This document shows, one piece after another, positions 11,336 to 24,100 of a stretch of 64,000 nucleotides of DNA. Position 1 is the stretch's first letter. Each line of letters begins with the position of its first letter. Source of the stretch: Gyrodactylus bullatarudis (taxonomy: Eukaryota; Platyhelminthes; Monogenea; Gyrodactylidea; Gyrodactylidae); contig SSNU01000123.1 of the NCBI GenBank assembly GCA_012064415.1, forward strand, positions 1 to 64,000, given 5' to 3'. The notes under the pieces are model-generated. The model did not search any database and was not told the DNA's origin. It saw nothing but the letters and a program-made list of their open reading frames with translations. The position numbers and the translations under genes were made by a program.

Positions 11336-14093
11336 TTAAAATTCTCAGCCCTATATTTCTTTGATAAGTTACCTTCCCTTTTAATGATTAAACAAAAAAG
11401 AAATTGAAAATTTTTAAATTTGTACAATCTACCACTAGCAGACAATAAAGAATTTATTTATTTGTTTATTCAAAATCTTTCGAAAACGATGGATGATATT
11501 TAGGCTATTAATGAGTAGATCAGCATCAGCATTTTGTCGACCTCTAATGGATCGGTGAAACCATTTTTGACAAATATTTAATAGAGATTTTCGGTTTCCT
11601 TGTCTAATTCCTGATATAAAATCAATAAGAATTTTCCTCTCAAAGTTCAAAAAGTGGATATTTGAAGTCAAAATGAAATTTGAGCCTAAAATGTAGTCAG
11701 ATAGTTCTATCTTAAAGTATTTCAGCTAAATTTTCATTTTTATTGAGTCGAACTAGCAGTCCGAATGCGAAAATTTCAGTTTTTTATAACTAATTCAGCA
11801 TTGAAAATTCATACACAGATAACATCAATTTATTTATCTCATACTAAAAATAGAAACCTTATAGCTTTTGACAGAAATTTCCAACATAATTTATGCTGAA
11901 TTAATCATAAAAAACTTTAATTTTCAACCGCGCTCGGTCGACTCAATAACACTTAAAATACTTTAATTACAATATCTGAAACGAAGTTATTCCTTCCAGA
12001 AATCCATCCATGATGATATTTACTTAAATCTTTTAGATTTCTCTACAGAAACTTCTACCATAAATCAGTTGTACCAGATTCTATAATTTTACTTCTATTT
12101 ATGGAAGTTATATCATGGAAAGTCAAATAATGTATTGCAAGTAGTCGAAGTGAAAAAATTTTCAATTCTGTGTTATAAGGAATGTATAGTCTATCAGATT
12201 TCGTTTGCTGATATTTCATGCATTTCATATTCCATGAGAACCAACATGTAAAAATATCAGCCTGGTTTTAGAGATAAAATTAATTTTTGTTGCACAGATA
12301 AAAGCTAGAAAATAATCTCCAAACGTTAAATTTTAAATGATAAGACAAAAGAAATTGACGCACCTCAGTTCAATCCAGCTTTATTAGATTTCAAAATTTT
12401 TCTTTTAAAAAGCAAATAATTTATTGCTAATAAATTCTGTAATAATTTGAATAAAAATCTTTTTATAAATTGTAGTGTCATTTCCTTGGAAGAGTTACGT
12501 TTAGAAAAATACTTATCTTGTTCTAGTTTGAAAGAGGATACAACCCACGTTGCAATGACGCTCTTTTGGCTTTCATTCATCCTCAATGAGAACCATGGTT
12601 GATTGAGACCTGTTGAGCATTGGAAGCTAGAATGAATTTTTAAATGGAGTTGTATTAATTATTCAGGAAGCCCAAGGGGTTTTGTTAAATGAAATTGTGT
12701 AAACTTACTCTGAATTGCTTATTGAATAGGCGGGTAAATGTGAAAAACAGCTGAAAAAGAAAATACATCTATTCAAGACGAGTAATTTATCAAGAACCTC
12801 ATCAAAAAGATGAAGTTTCTTATCAAATTGATACCCAACTAATTAATAATTATCACTAAATCAAAAAATTGTGCAAATTGAAAAAATATATATAGGCGGC
12901 AGTTACAGATCCCTTTCTCAAGAAAAGATAGTCGGCTCAGTCAAACCCTACCCCCCCCCCCTCCCTGTGAAATTCTTTCAATAACCAGTAGTCTAATCGG
13001 AGGATTTCTAATTTTTCATTATTTTATGTAAAAATGTCAAACAGGTGTCTGATGAGAATCAGTGAAAAAAAAGTATTATTACTCAATATCTACTTTTTCA
13101 GATAAATATATATATAACTATAACTATGACATGAGAATTTAATTATTTTTCTACAAAAAATCAGCAGCACCAATATTATATAATGAATTTAATCATAAGT
13201 TGAGCCCTTGAGTTGTTGAAATAAAACAAATTTCCTAAAAATATCTGACAAGAATTTTTGAATTTTGAAAATGAACCGAATATTTTTCAACGTTTATTCT
13301 TTATCGATTTCGTAGATAGAAAGCCATTCGAAAATCATTTGAATTAGACTATCAAGGTTGAGAGAAATACGCCTTCTCAAAGAAAAAGTTAAGCTTAGGA
13401 ATTTGTGATCATTTCCCTTCATGATAATCGAACAATTCAAAAAGTCCAATTTTCTACAATAAAATGATGAGTTTTTGTTAACTTCTTCTTTAAGCGAATT
13501 CGAATTCTTTGTCTAATGTTGATCCCAAATATCCGCATTTAATCGCATTCAATGTTTCATCCTGGTACACACCGTGTCATTTGAGTTTCAATAAAATCAT
13601 ACAAACCAAATTCATTACATCTCTTATAAGAGAATTATCAATGCAAAGTATTTAAAAAATAGTAAATAAAGTTCTCTAGAGTCATAAATCTTGATGAAGT
13701 TAATTATCGATCAAGTGGAATCTTTATCTCAAGCAATGCCAGTCATTTACAAAAATGAAAAGTATTTGAATTGACATCATTATTGAGCTTGAAAAGAGGT
13801 TTTTTTGAAGTTTATCAGATAAACTCTTCATAAGAGCTTTATTTTATATGAAAGGCAGATTTTTACTCTAACAAAAAAACTTAATATTTCTCACAGCATA
13901 GTTAGGAAAAAAATTATCTTTCGAATCCCATATAAGATGAGCCAGTGAGTTTTTAAAATACAGGAAAAAACAGCCAATTTTCAATATCGACCCCCCTCTT
14001 ACTCTGAAGAGACATCCAAATTGGAGTTCGAAATATTAAAATTTTAGAGCCTACTCGAAATTTTCTTGAGTTTTCGATGATTTCTGTAAAACT
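11336..14093. other. gene-free AT-rich stretch
   Basis: No supported gene. A run of 13 C lies at about 12951-12963, a striking homopolymer in this AT-rich setting. At about 13033-13055 there is a copy of the dispersed GTCTGATGAG … GTGAAA motif. Confidence 0.45.
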
Positions 14094-14824
14094 AAAGCTA
14101 ATTGATATGAAATTGGGAATCTATGATTTTTACGAAAACCTCGATTTTTTCATCAAAAATTCGAATGTTGAAAATTTTTTGGAATCCTATTCTTGTTGCC
14201 CACTTTTACGATTTGAGGAAAAAAATTCTGAAAAAAAATTATTTTCATGTAAAATATGGTAATTTTTCAAATTTCGATTTGGTGCCAAAATCCCATTTTT
14301 TCGAACTTCCAACTGAATTTTTTTATTGATTTCGAAGTGAAAGAGTGATCAAAAGTTTATTTTCAGGTTCATAATAAGACAAGAAAGCTGAATCTGTTCT
14401 AATCCATGAGTTCATTATCGTTTTAGGAGTCGAATTTCGATTTTTTGTTCATTTTCACTACTTGAAAATTAATGAAATTTCGACGCATCGTAATCCTTTA
14501 AAAATAGTGGATCTTTCGAAAATTTGACGGTGCTATTCAGCTTAATTATCTAATTTTAATCCTGAAAATCAATTTTTGATCACTCTCCCACTTTGAAATC
14601 AATAAAAATTTTCAGCTCAAAGTTCGTTAATATGGAATTTTGACGCCAAATCGAAATTTGAAAAATTACCATATTTTTTATAAAAATAATATTTTTTCTT
14701 CAAATGGTAAAAGTGGACAGCATGAGTAGGATTCCAAAAAATCTTTAACAAATTCGAATTCTTGATGAAAAAATCGAGGTTTTCGTAAAAATCATAGATT
14801 CCCAACTTCATGTCAACCAACTTT
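14094..14824. mobile_element. fold-back element, copy A (long inverted arms)
   Basis: The left arm starts AAAGCTAATTGATATGAAAT and the right arm ends as its imperfect complement (…CTTCATGTCAACCAACTTT). The first about 140 bp of each arm pair almost throughout (GGGAATCTATGATTTTTACG …). The interior has further mirrored segments around 14280-14640. This is the best-preserved member of a family spread over the window. Open frames in it mirror each other on the two strands and do not look like protein. Confidence 0.8.
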
Positions 14825-14871
14825 ACTTAGTTCCAGACTTTATATCAACTACAACAAGATTCGATGATAAT

Positions 14872-17800
14872 TTAAAATTTAAAAAATTTGAAAAAACATA
14901 CCAATCTCAGAATAAATAATAGATAAAAAGCCAGGAACATTCCACCAAATGTGTAGACAGCCCAATGCTTTGGATAGTCAAAGGTGAAGATGAAGAACAC
15001 ATTGATTGCCAATACAATGACTGATATAATTGTCGATATTATTTTAAGCCATCTAAAATAAAGAAATGAATTATTTTCTAAAATTTTTTTAGAAGAGAAA
15101 TTCTGTAAATTATCTCTTTTTGATACGAAAGAAAAGAATTTTCGATTCGGTAAAACATTGGCTGAATCTTGGTAGTTTTTTAGGAATCTTTCTTCATTTG
15201 AGTCATGCTATAGCCATAACATTACACAATTATAAAATACACGTAGACTTAATAACTGAAGCTAGTTGACATGAAGATGAGAATTTACTTTTTTTACAAA
15301 AAACTCAATATTTTTTTTCGGAAAGTCAGGAAAAAGAAATTATTCGAACTCCATGATAGAAAAGGCAATATGTTGGGAAAAATTTTTGAAATTTCCGAAA
15401 AAAATCAATCTGACCAAAATTTGAATTTCGAAAAATGCACCAAATTTTGACTTTTTCAACTTTTGAATCCAAAATTTTTATCGATTTCGATTATTCGAAG
15501 CAGTTGAATGAAGATATTCGAGATCACCATTAGACGAACAATTCGAATTCGGCCGTGGAGGTAGAGATGAATCTACTGTTTTCAGGAAAAAGTTAGACTT
15601 TTAAATTTTGTATTATCCCCCAACGTGATAATCAATAAATTCAAAATTTTCAGAATAATAACGCATTTCTGTGAATTTCTGCAGCCGAATTCGAGTTCCC
15701 AAATTTTCCCAACTTGTTGGCTTATTTTATCATGGAATTCGAGAAATAATTTTGTTCTTGACTTTCCTAAGAAAAATATTGAGTTTTTTGTAAAAAATTT
15801 AATTTCTCATCTTGGTGTCAATTAGGTTTATGTAAAAAATGACTCATATGTCTATTTTTAAAAACACCCAAGAAAAGTTTACACATTAAAAAGGATTTCA
15901 ACTGTACAATCAATCTTGGCACATGTCAAAGCTCATTTCACTATTGTTACTATTGTTATATGAGTAAATGCGATATTTTTAACAAGGCATAGTTAGAATT
16001 TAAATTGGCTGGGTTCAACTTACAGAGGTGAAACAAAATCATGCATGACGTTCGGGCAATTAGTAAAAGTCATGAGGGGAATTATAGCAAAGGGCAATTG
16101 AAGACTCATGACAACATTGAGAATATCGTTCATGGAACTCAAGTCTTCAATCCCCTTAAAAGTTGTCACTAGGAGAGTTGGACCAATGGCCACGATTCTC
16201 GTGACCAATTGTCGGATCCACATTGGCCATTTTAGGTTGAGAAAGCCTTCCATCGTAAACTGACCAGAATATGTCCCAGTCATTGTAGAAGATTGGCCAG
16301 CAGCTAATATTCCAATTGCCCAAATGTATAAGGCAATAATGCCGAACCGACAACCGAGATAGATACCCTGAAGATAAGAAATTAACAATTTATAAAAAAA
16401 GAATAAAGATGAAAATATACTATTTTTACAAAAAACTCAATTTTTTCTTTGTATTGGAAAAATTCTATTCTTGAATGAAATGAATCCATGAGTTTTTGGA
16501 ATAAAAAAATTCAATCAGGCCAAAATTTTTTTAATTTCAAAATAAAGTCGAATTTGGTCTTCTTCAACTTTAGAGCTCAAAATATTTTGTATACTTAAAT
16601 TAAATCGATTATAAGCCGAAATTCTGGTTGAACAACAGGCGAAAATTTCGAATTTGCCCATAAAATTCCAATCGATCTGCCATATTAAAGCAAAAGAATA
16701 TTTTAATTTTGTGTCATTTCCTTTCGTGATGATTGAAAATTTCGGATGACGAATTTCACCCAACTTTCCAAAACTTTGACATTTAATGGCTTTAACTCCA
16801 CAAAAGAAACATAAAAATTTCGAGATCAAACATTGAAAAAGTGGCAATTTGGAGTATTTACAAAATTCAAAAATAGCCTAATTTTGGTCTGATTGAATTT
16901 TTTTCGGAATATTTCGAATTATTAATAATTCCGGTTTTTTTAGGAAAGTTATCTCGAGTGGTAATCTATCAAATTCACTTTAACACAAATGTTAAAGATT
17001 TGATGTTAAAAAATGAATTCCCCAGCTTAAAATGTCAAAGGAACGGATGAAGTTCTAAAAGTGTAGCTGAACCCTGGTCGAAGATTGATTGACTAAATTT
17101 CAGTCTAAAGAAATAAAATAGATAAAATAAAATGATGAGATTTAAGGAATAACTCGATAAACGTGTAAAATTCAAATTTTATTTTTGATTATTCTTACTA
17201 CTTGAATCTCAATAAATGGCTTGTAAAATGCATTCAAGTTTTTTTCTGCTCAAATCTTTAATGATCGTGTTGTATCTGACGATATATAATTATCATGATT
17301 ACATGAATTTTGTGGAAAACAATTAAAGAGATTTTCTTGGAAAAAGTTGTCTGAAAACCTTGATCTAAGATAGATTATTTATGAGTTCGTTAGTAACCTG
17401 TGACTAAAAAGAACATGAAAGTAGAATGATTTTAATTTAAAAAGTAAACCAACCGTAACTAGTACGAAAGATGGTCGATCATAATAATTATTATTAATTT
17501 ATAATTAAAATATCTGAAAGGTCATCTTTCGTACTAAACTCAATGACTATTAGAAGTGGATTTTTTTATTAGAATGGTTTCAGAATACGCAGATAACGAA
17601 TATGCAATTTTTTTCAAAAACCAACTTTTAGTTCGGGAGTTAACGATACAAATACCACCATTTTTAGACCCAGACAAAGATATGCAGGAAAATTAAAGAA
17701 TTTTAGTGTCAATCTTTCCGTCGTCAAGGTTTCTATCGTAATACATTTACTGATAAGTATCCCTATCGATTGTTGAATAAATTTTAGACAAATAAAAATG

Positions 17801-18949
17801 AGAAAAAATAGGTCGAACGATTATAAATTTTCTAGTTTAAAAGAATGTCAAATATCTACGCAAATATGGTGAACTTTGATCATAAATATTTTCAAAAATA
17901 ATACTAATACTAATATGTGTTATTGAATAGGTCAGATTTACTCACGCCAGTATAGATATCAACATGATCAGGATCAAAAGTTTCCGCTGCATGAATAAAG
18001 GCCTCGGGAATTTTGTGTTGAGCAGAACAATTACTTATCTGAACAGATTAATGATCGATTAAGCAAGATAGATTTACGATTTCCTTTGTTGGATGTCCAA
18101 AGAAACCTTTGCCGAAAACTGTCATGACAAAAATATTTATTATTGAAGAGACGAACAAAGCAATAGTTGATTCTATTGTAAAGTAAAGGTTGGCCTCTTT
18201 CACTAGTTTCACGTCATTTCTATCGACATCTCGAGATTTTACCAACGCTGAATGCAGATAGAAATTATGAGGCATGACAACCGCTCCGATGATACCTATG
18301 GCTTGTTGGCGGACCATTGGATTTTTCCATATGGAAAATGTCGGGACAAATAATCCTTCAAGAATCCCTAATGGACTGGGACCAACATTGAAAAACTAGA
18401 AAATTTCATCTAAATAAAAATTACTTCGTAACCAAAGGCGACCGCCATTATTGTGATTAGAAAACCAAAAAAGGCCTCTAAACGACGTAGGCCAAACTTT
18501 TCAACAAATAAAAATGTCATGGCGTCGAGGATAGTGATGAGAACACCACCCCATAGAGGGATTTTACCAAATGACAATAAATTAATGGCAATAGCCGTTC
18601 CTATCACTTCTTGCATATCGGAGCCGATAATAGCGATTTCTATCATAATCCACAAGACAATTCGAGTAGGTTTAGGGTAATTTTCATAACATATTTCGGC
18701 TAAATGTTTTCCTGATACAACACCTAGACGGGCTGAAAGAATCTGCATAATTAGGCCCATTATAGTCGCTACCATTAATAACCATAAAAGCTAATCCTTA
18801 AAAACCGATGAAATTACTTTATATTCAGCAATAGCTCCACTCTGTAGATCAGACTCTATATTTCCCGGATCTAAATAGGCAATTGACATGAGAAATCCGG
18901 GGCCTGTAAAAGCCCACAGCTTTCGAAAACTAAAATCCTTAATTCCCAT
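14872..18949 (-). CDS. Nramp: Nramp (SLC11) divalent metal transporter
   Basis: Six exons on the minus strand: 18949-18818, 18790-18425, 18395-18078, 18038-17946, 16367-16024, 15052-14872; phases agree and give about 477 residues. Motifs include [17 protein letters not shown], with the metal-binding DPGN at about 27-30 (TM1), [13 protein letters not shown], the [15 protein letters not shown] block with metal-site Met/His at about 207-209 (TM6), and [19 protein letters not shown] (TM8). The family is a proton-coupled importer of Fe2+/Mn2+ at the plasma membrane or endosomes. The N-terminal cytosolic tail is very short and the C-terminus ends just after TM11, so it is shorter than the usual 530-560 residues. 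A donor at 14901 could lead to another 3' exon that I could not find. Introns 1-3 are only 27, 29 and 39 bp; intron 1 contains an in-frame TAG, so it must be removed. Exon boundaries carry about ±1 base of uncertainty. Confidence 0.92.
15259..15830. mobile_element. fold-back element, copy B, in Nramp intron 5
   Basis: The left end GAAGCTAGTTGACATGAAGA and the right end TCATCTTGGTGTCAATTAGG are inverted copies of each other, as are the flanking ACAAAAAACTCAATATT and AATATTGAGTTTTTTGT. It is the same family as copy A and lies wholly within an intron. Related single-arm debris is visible at about 16395-16445 in the next intron. Confidence 0.7.
17459..17536. repeat. short hairpin repeat AGTACGAAAGATG … CATCTTTCGTACT
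   Basis: Perfect 13-bp inverted repeats bound a 78-bp AT-rich segment in the largest Nramp intron. CTAGTACGAAAGA also appears at about 40059, so the terminus may belong to a small dispersed element. Confidence 0.5.
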
Positions 18950-19094
18950 CAAAAAATTGATTTTAATTTTTCAGGATATGAGTGTAAGAAATTCAAAAAT
19001 TAATTTAAACAAAAATTCATTGCATAAGTTTATCAGGGGTTTTGTTGTGATCTGTCGTTTAATCAACTTCAGACAACTTGGGCTTCAGGTAATA
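18950..19094. promoter_or_regulatory. bidirectional intergenic region between Nramp and GET3
   Basis: Only about 145 bp separate the predicted ATG of Nramp (minus) from the ATG of GET3 (plus). Both 5' UTRs and core promoters must lie here or overlap the first exons. No TATA box or CpG island is visible. Confidence 0.6.
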
Positions 19095-20111
19095 ATGGAT
19101 CCAAGTATTAAAAATATAATTGAGCAAAAGTCACTGAGGTGGATTTTTGTGGGAGGAAAAGGAGGTGTAGGCAAAACTACATGTAGTTGTTCCATTGCTG
19201 TTCAATTATCTCAAGCTCGAAATAAAGTTTTGATTCTCAGTACAGATCCTGCGCATAATTTATCTGACGCATTTGATCAGAAATTCTCCCGTCATCCTAC
19301 CTTAGTTAATGTAAATTTAATATTTTTTATATTCTATCATTAGGGTTTTGATAATCTCTACGCAATGGAAATTGATCCAGCTGCTAATCTATCGGATGTC
19401 GAGGAGGAAATTTTAGGTAACGATGAAGCAGCTATATCAGCGGAACTTCGTCAGACAATGAATAAACTCATGTCATCACTTCCTGGAGTTGATGAGTACA
19501 TGTCATATACGGAAGTGTTCAACCTTATTAAACACATGGATTATGATTGTGTTGTTTTTGACACGGCTCCCACTGGACATACCTTACGTCTTCTTGCATT
19601 TCCTGAAATGATGGAGCAATGCTTAACAAAAGTTGTTCAGCTTAAAAGCCGATTTGGACCACTAATTGGTCAAATCAGTCAGTTCTTGGGCATGTCAAAC
19701 ATTCAGTCTGATGAATTAACTAGTGCTTTGGAAGGTCGTCTTGAAACTGTTAAACAGATAACTCAACAATTTAAGGATCCAGAAAAAACAACTTTTGTCT
19801 GTGTATGCATTCCAGAATTCCTGAGTATGTATGAAACAGAAAGACTTGTACAGGAGCTAACTAACCAAGATATGGATGTTCATAATATTATTGTCAATCA
19901 ACTTTTATTTCCAAATAAAATTTACAAAAGTGGTGATGAAAAACAATCCGATTGCTCCATGTGCAATGCAAGATTCAAAATTCAATCCAAGTATTTAGAG
20001 CAAATTCTTGACCTTTACGATGACTTTCATATAATTCAACTTCCCCTCCTTGAAAATGAGGTGAGAGGGGCGGAGAATGTGAAAAACTTTTCAAAGCGAC
20101 TCCTGAACTAG
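19095..20111 (+). CDS. ASNA1: GET3/ASNA1 tail-anchored protein targeting ATPase
   Basis: Two exons, 19095-19310 and 19344-20111, give 327 residues (family about 340). The deviant Walker [11 protein letters not shown] sits at residues 20-29, the switch block [16 protein letters not shown] follows, and the switch II block [13 protein letters not shown] lies at about 144-156. The CxxC of the dimer zinc site is Cys276/Cys279. GET3 is a cytosolic homodimeric ATPase that carries tail-anchored membrane proteins to the ER. The intron is 33 bp. Another in-frame start upstream at 18888 would run into the Nramp first exon, so MDPS at 19095 is preferred. The gene is convergent with GLRX3, with about 190 bp between the stops and an AATAAA near 20272. 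The methionine-rich substrate groove is only partly apparent by eye. Confidence 0.95.
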
Positions 20112-20303
20112 CTTATAACATTATTTATTTTAATGATATATCTTAAAATTTTTATACCATTTTTCTGATGGGAAAAGAAATTTGACGATAATTCCACATT
20201 TCTATTCAGAAAGCCTATCATTAGTTTAACTAAGTATGGATTTTCACTGAAGTAAAAATCGATCTATGAAAATAAAAATTATATTCAATTTTAAAACCAA
20301 GGA

Positions 20304-20984
20304 CTAGTTAAAAAGCTCCTTTAATTCTTGATCTGCATGCATTTCTTTGATAATATCCAATCCACCAATAAGCTTTCCATTCACATAGACTTGAGGATAA
20401 GTGGGCCATTTTGAATATTCCTTCAAAGATTGGCGAATTTCTTCGTCATTGAGAATGTTAAAAAATTTGTATTTAAGGGTATACTCTGAGAGAATTTCAA
20501 CCAGTTTGGAGCTGAATCCACACTTAGGAAGGCTAGGTGTTCCTTTCATGAAAACAACGACCTTATCAGAATTTAGAAGCGTTTTAATTCTTTCATCAAT
20601 TGGCTTGGCCTTGTCTGGGTCGACAAGTTCCTTAGAGGACACATCTTGATTTTCCAAGACTTTGATGATTTCAGCTGTCTTGAAACCTTCTATTCTTTTC
20701 AATTCTGATCCACACTTGTAAATTATAACAGTGGGAACGCAGTTTATGGACAATCGCTTGGAAACATCCTCAAATTTGTCAGCACTAAATATACCGAATT
20801 TTATAGAAGTGTATTGGGCAGATAATGCTTCGAGTACAACTCCCAATTGTTTCGATCCTTTAGACCAGTCCGCTGCGAAATGAACGATGTGGATACTTAA
20901 ATTTGATTATAACTAATAAATTTACTCTTCTTCTCTTATAAAAGAGTTGAGTTTCTCTTCAGATTCAAGATTTATAACGGACAT
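20304..20984 (-). CDS. GLRX3: monothiol glutaredoxin 3 (PICOT/Grx3-4 type, one Grx domain)
   Basis: Two exons on the minus strand, 20984-20926 and 20895-20304, separated by a 30-bp intron; 216 residues. Residues 1-105 are a thioredoxin-like domain in which the active CxxC is replaced (FAADWSKGSKQ). Residues 120-216 are a monothiol glutaredoxin domain with CGFS at 145-148, the WPTYPQVY cis-Pro loop at 183-190 and GGLDII. CGFS glutaredoxins bind a bridging [2Fe-2S] cluster with glutathione and act in cytosolic iron delivery and sensing. Vertebrate and most animal homologues have two Grx domains (about 335 residues); this one has one, like yeast Grx3/4. The frame reaches a proper stop, so no second domain was lost by frameshift within the exon. 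The start is divergent from the ferric reductase gene, 166 bp away. Confidence 0.94.
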
Positions 20985-21150
20985 CAGGGAAATAATTTGT
21001 TTTTAGATATAGAGGTAGCCTATGAACTCCTTTAATGAATAAATCTGAAATATTTAAATTTGTGTTTATATTAAAACGTTCACACTCAAGGTTTTCTTAT
21101 GAGTTTAAACGAATTATAAAATTTATTCTCCGTTTTGGTACTGAATCAAA
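20985..21150. promoter_or_regulatory. bidirectional intergenic region between GLRX3 and ferric reductase
   Basis: A 166-bp segment lies between two divergent start codons. It must contain both promoters. Composition is AT-rich; no specific element is assigned. Confidence 0.55.
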
Positions 21151-24100
21151 ATGCATGAGAAGATCGTCTTCATATTTTTAATTTTCATAAATTTAGCCTA
21201 TTCATTTAGTCCTATAACTCCAGATGGGTGTGGTGAGACCAAAGGCTGCTTAAGGCCATCAACCTGCGCTGAGAAAAAAATTTGTGATTATTTAGCAACA
21301 TGGAAATCTGTTTCTGATGTCGGAACAAATTATATTGAATTTGAGTTGGTTGGTCAAGTGAAAAAACCAGAAGGATTTATCTACATGAAATTCTCCGAAG
21401 ATAAGATCGAGGTAGGTCAAACTGACATAATGAAAAAATTGAAGATTATATTAATTATGAGACTTGTTAAAGGAATCAAATGTAAGAAATCTTGGTGATT
21501 TTACGCGTTAACTAAGTTCTATTTTTATTTATGCTGATTTTAAATCTTATCTTCTCATTAGGGAAATGATGGACTCATAGGATGCTATAGAAATCCATCT
21601 ACCGGAAGAATCGAAGTCAAAACAGGTTTTATTGATGCTATGGGTACCAACCGATTCTATCGCGAAGATGATCCAGTGAGTATCAATATTTTCTTAATAT
21701 TAACTTGATAATCAAGCCTTGATTATTTTAACCTGTATTTAATATAAATAAATTATACAACTTGAATGTCTAGCAAAAAAATGCTGATGAAAATAATACG
21801 GAACTCTTGCAAGAGTCAAAAGTAAGCGTCATTGCAGATTTCATTACTGAACTAGTAATTTACTAGGCATGTTTTCGCTCATTTTACTTTCATTTTGATC
21901 CTGTGAAACGATGGAAAATTTCCATTGGAAACCATTATTCTTCTTACATTTCCAAATAAAAATCTAGCATTACTTTTTTTCTTATCGAGAGAAAATATAT
22001 CTTGAAACAAATTGATCTTATTGATTTCTATCCGATTTTCATACAACTCGATAGAAAAAATGAGTAGTACTTCTCACTATTAATAAAGTTTTTTCTTCTA
22101 AATTCCACGAAGGTGCTCAAATAGTTATTAGATACAGAATTTACTGCTGTACTAAAATGCACTATAAATAATAATTATTATTATTTATCGTAAGATAAAA
22201 TTTTCTAAATTTTAAACCTGCAAAAATTACTAATTTCCAACCTTCATTGGTCCAAGGGGTTTCTCAAATACACGAAAGATGAACTCTTGATTGGTGAAAG
22301 AAACCAATGTGACCTATACAAAACTCCATGTTTTTTCTTCATTCCAAATGTTAAGCAATCAAAAACAGTTGGATTTTTAATCGATACCTGAATTTCTTAG
22401 TCGTCAATTTTTTAATATTTGAAATATTTTATTCAATGCATTTAAAATAAACAATTATGCCGAGAGAATTCTGAGAAATCCACTATTACTGCTACTACTC
22501 TTATTATTTCAGGAGTAGTGTTTTCATTTTGGAAAACCAAGAGAGAAAAATTACATTAATACATTATCGATTGCTCAATTTCAAATTAGCAATCTAATCT
22601 TTTTCTTTCACTCAAAGCAAACAACAACGACAAGAAAAAAATTGAATTGAGCATACCATCTATATATATACAAAGTATTATCTGTGCTCAAGGTTTCTAT
22701 CAAGTCAACTTTCTTCTTTCTTTCACTCTTCTGCCAGCAAAGCAAAAGAAATGAGTGCAAAGTTATTCTTGTTTTATTCATTTATTTATCTCATTCAAGC
22801 AATTCGATTGCATGTTAACGATGATGATTATTATTATTGCTGAAATTCTGAGATTACGGAATTATTATTATAACTTTCAAAGTTGCATGATTTGCCAATT
22901 TTGTAAAAATAAAATAAAATCATTGTAAGCTGTATAGACAATTCTTTGCTCTGATTGGTTGTACATTTTAACCAATAATAATTTACCTACCACCTGAATT
23001 GGAGATGGCGTTCGTTCGGGATCAGCGATAAAAGTCTCATCCTTTGTAAACTTCATCTACTCATATCTAATTACATCTTTTTTTATAAGGAATTGAAAAA
23101 GTTAAATTTTAAAATACTAAGTAATTGAGAAAATATTTTTTTTTCATTTAGAATCTCATTATAAAGGATGGTGATAACCTGGGTGGTTCCTTGAATGCCA
23201 ACAATATTCTTGAATGTCGCTTCCGACGTCTCATGTCACCAGCTAAAGATGCTAATATCATCAAAGATCTATCTCCAGAGAATGAATACCACATTGGAGT
23301 TTATCGTGGACCAAGGATGAATTATGACGGATTCGGCGAAGTTGCAACTGGAGCAGCTGCTTTCTCTTCAGAAAAGAAATCTCTTAGCTCGTATGTTTCT
23401 CAACCTTGATCAGATGAAAATTGACCATTAAAATCTTGAATAGAAAATGAGGTTACTTTGTTCTTTGCAGAGTTTTTTTCAGAATAGAAATTGATCATCA
23501 ATTTTTTCTTGTTCTAAACAAGTGTATCATTTAAGTGTTTGAAAAAACGCAAACCAAAAACTGACCTAATCAAAATTCCCCTTATCTCCTTCAATGGCAC
23601 GAAAAGATTACTATAAAAATCATCTCATAACATGCTAAAGCTAGTTAATATGAAGATGGGAATTTATGATTTTTACTAATTTTTTCATATTAACTAGGCG
23701 TAGTTGGGTTATAGATAATGATCTACATATGTAATATGTCCTTTGAATTCTAACTGCAGTTCAGCTGATGATGATATTGCCTAGCTTAACCTTCTATTCT
23801 TTATTTATTTACTTCACTCCTATTTGACGAAACTGATCATGAAAAAAATAGGACTAAAAAGGATGATTTCTAGCTTATTGATTTTCATAAATGATGTTTT
23901 ACAAGTTGGACACATTGATATCTCTAATATATTTACTTTTGATCCACAAATTTATTTATATTTTCTTAATTTGAGCGTAATTATTTTTGAATTTTCAAAT
24001 AAAATTTGAATTTAAACCCATTTAGACCCATCTATGGATCCTATACAGATCAACAAAACTCTAGAATTAATTTTGCCAAAGCCCATGGTATGCTCATGGT

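Noticed and set aside
14123..14329. Small protein genes in the fold-back element
   Set aside because: The same peptide-like reading appears on both strands of the inverted arms, as expected from palindromic DNA, with no family resemblance.
18888..19094. N-terminal extension of GET3
   Set aside because: It would overlap the conserved first exon of Nramp on the opposite strand and adds residues absent from the family.
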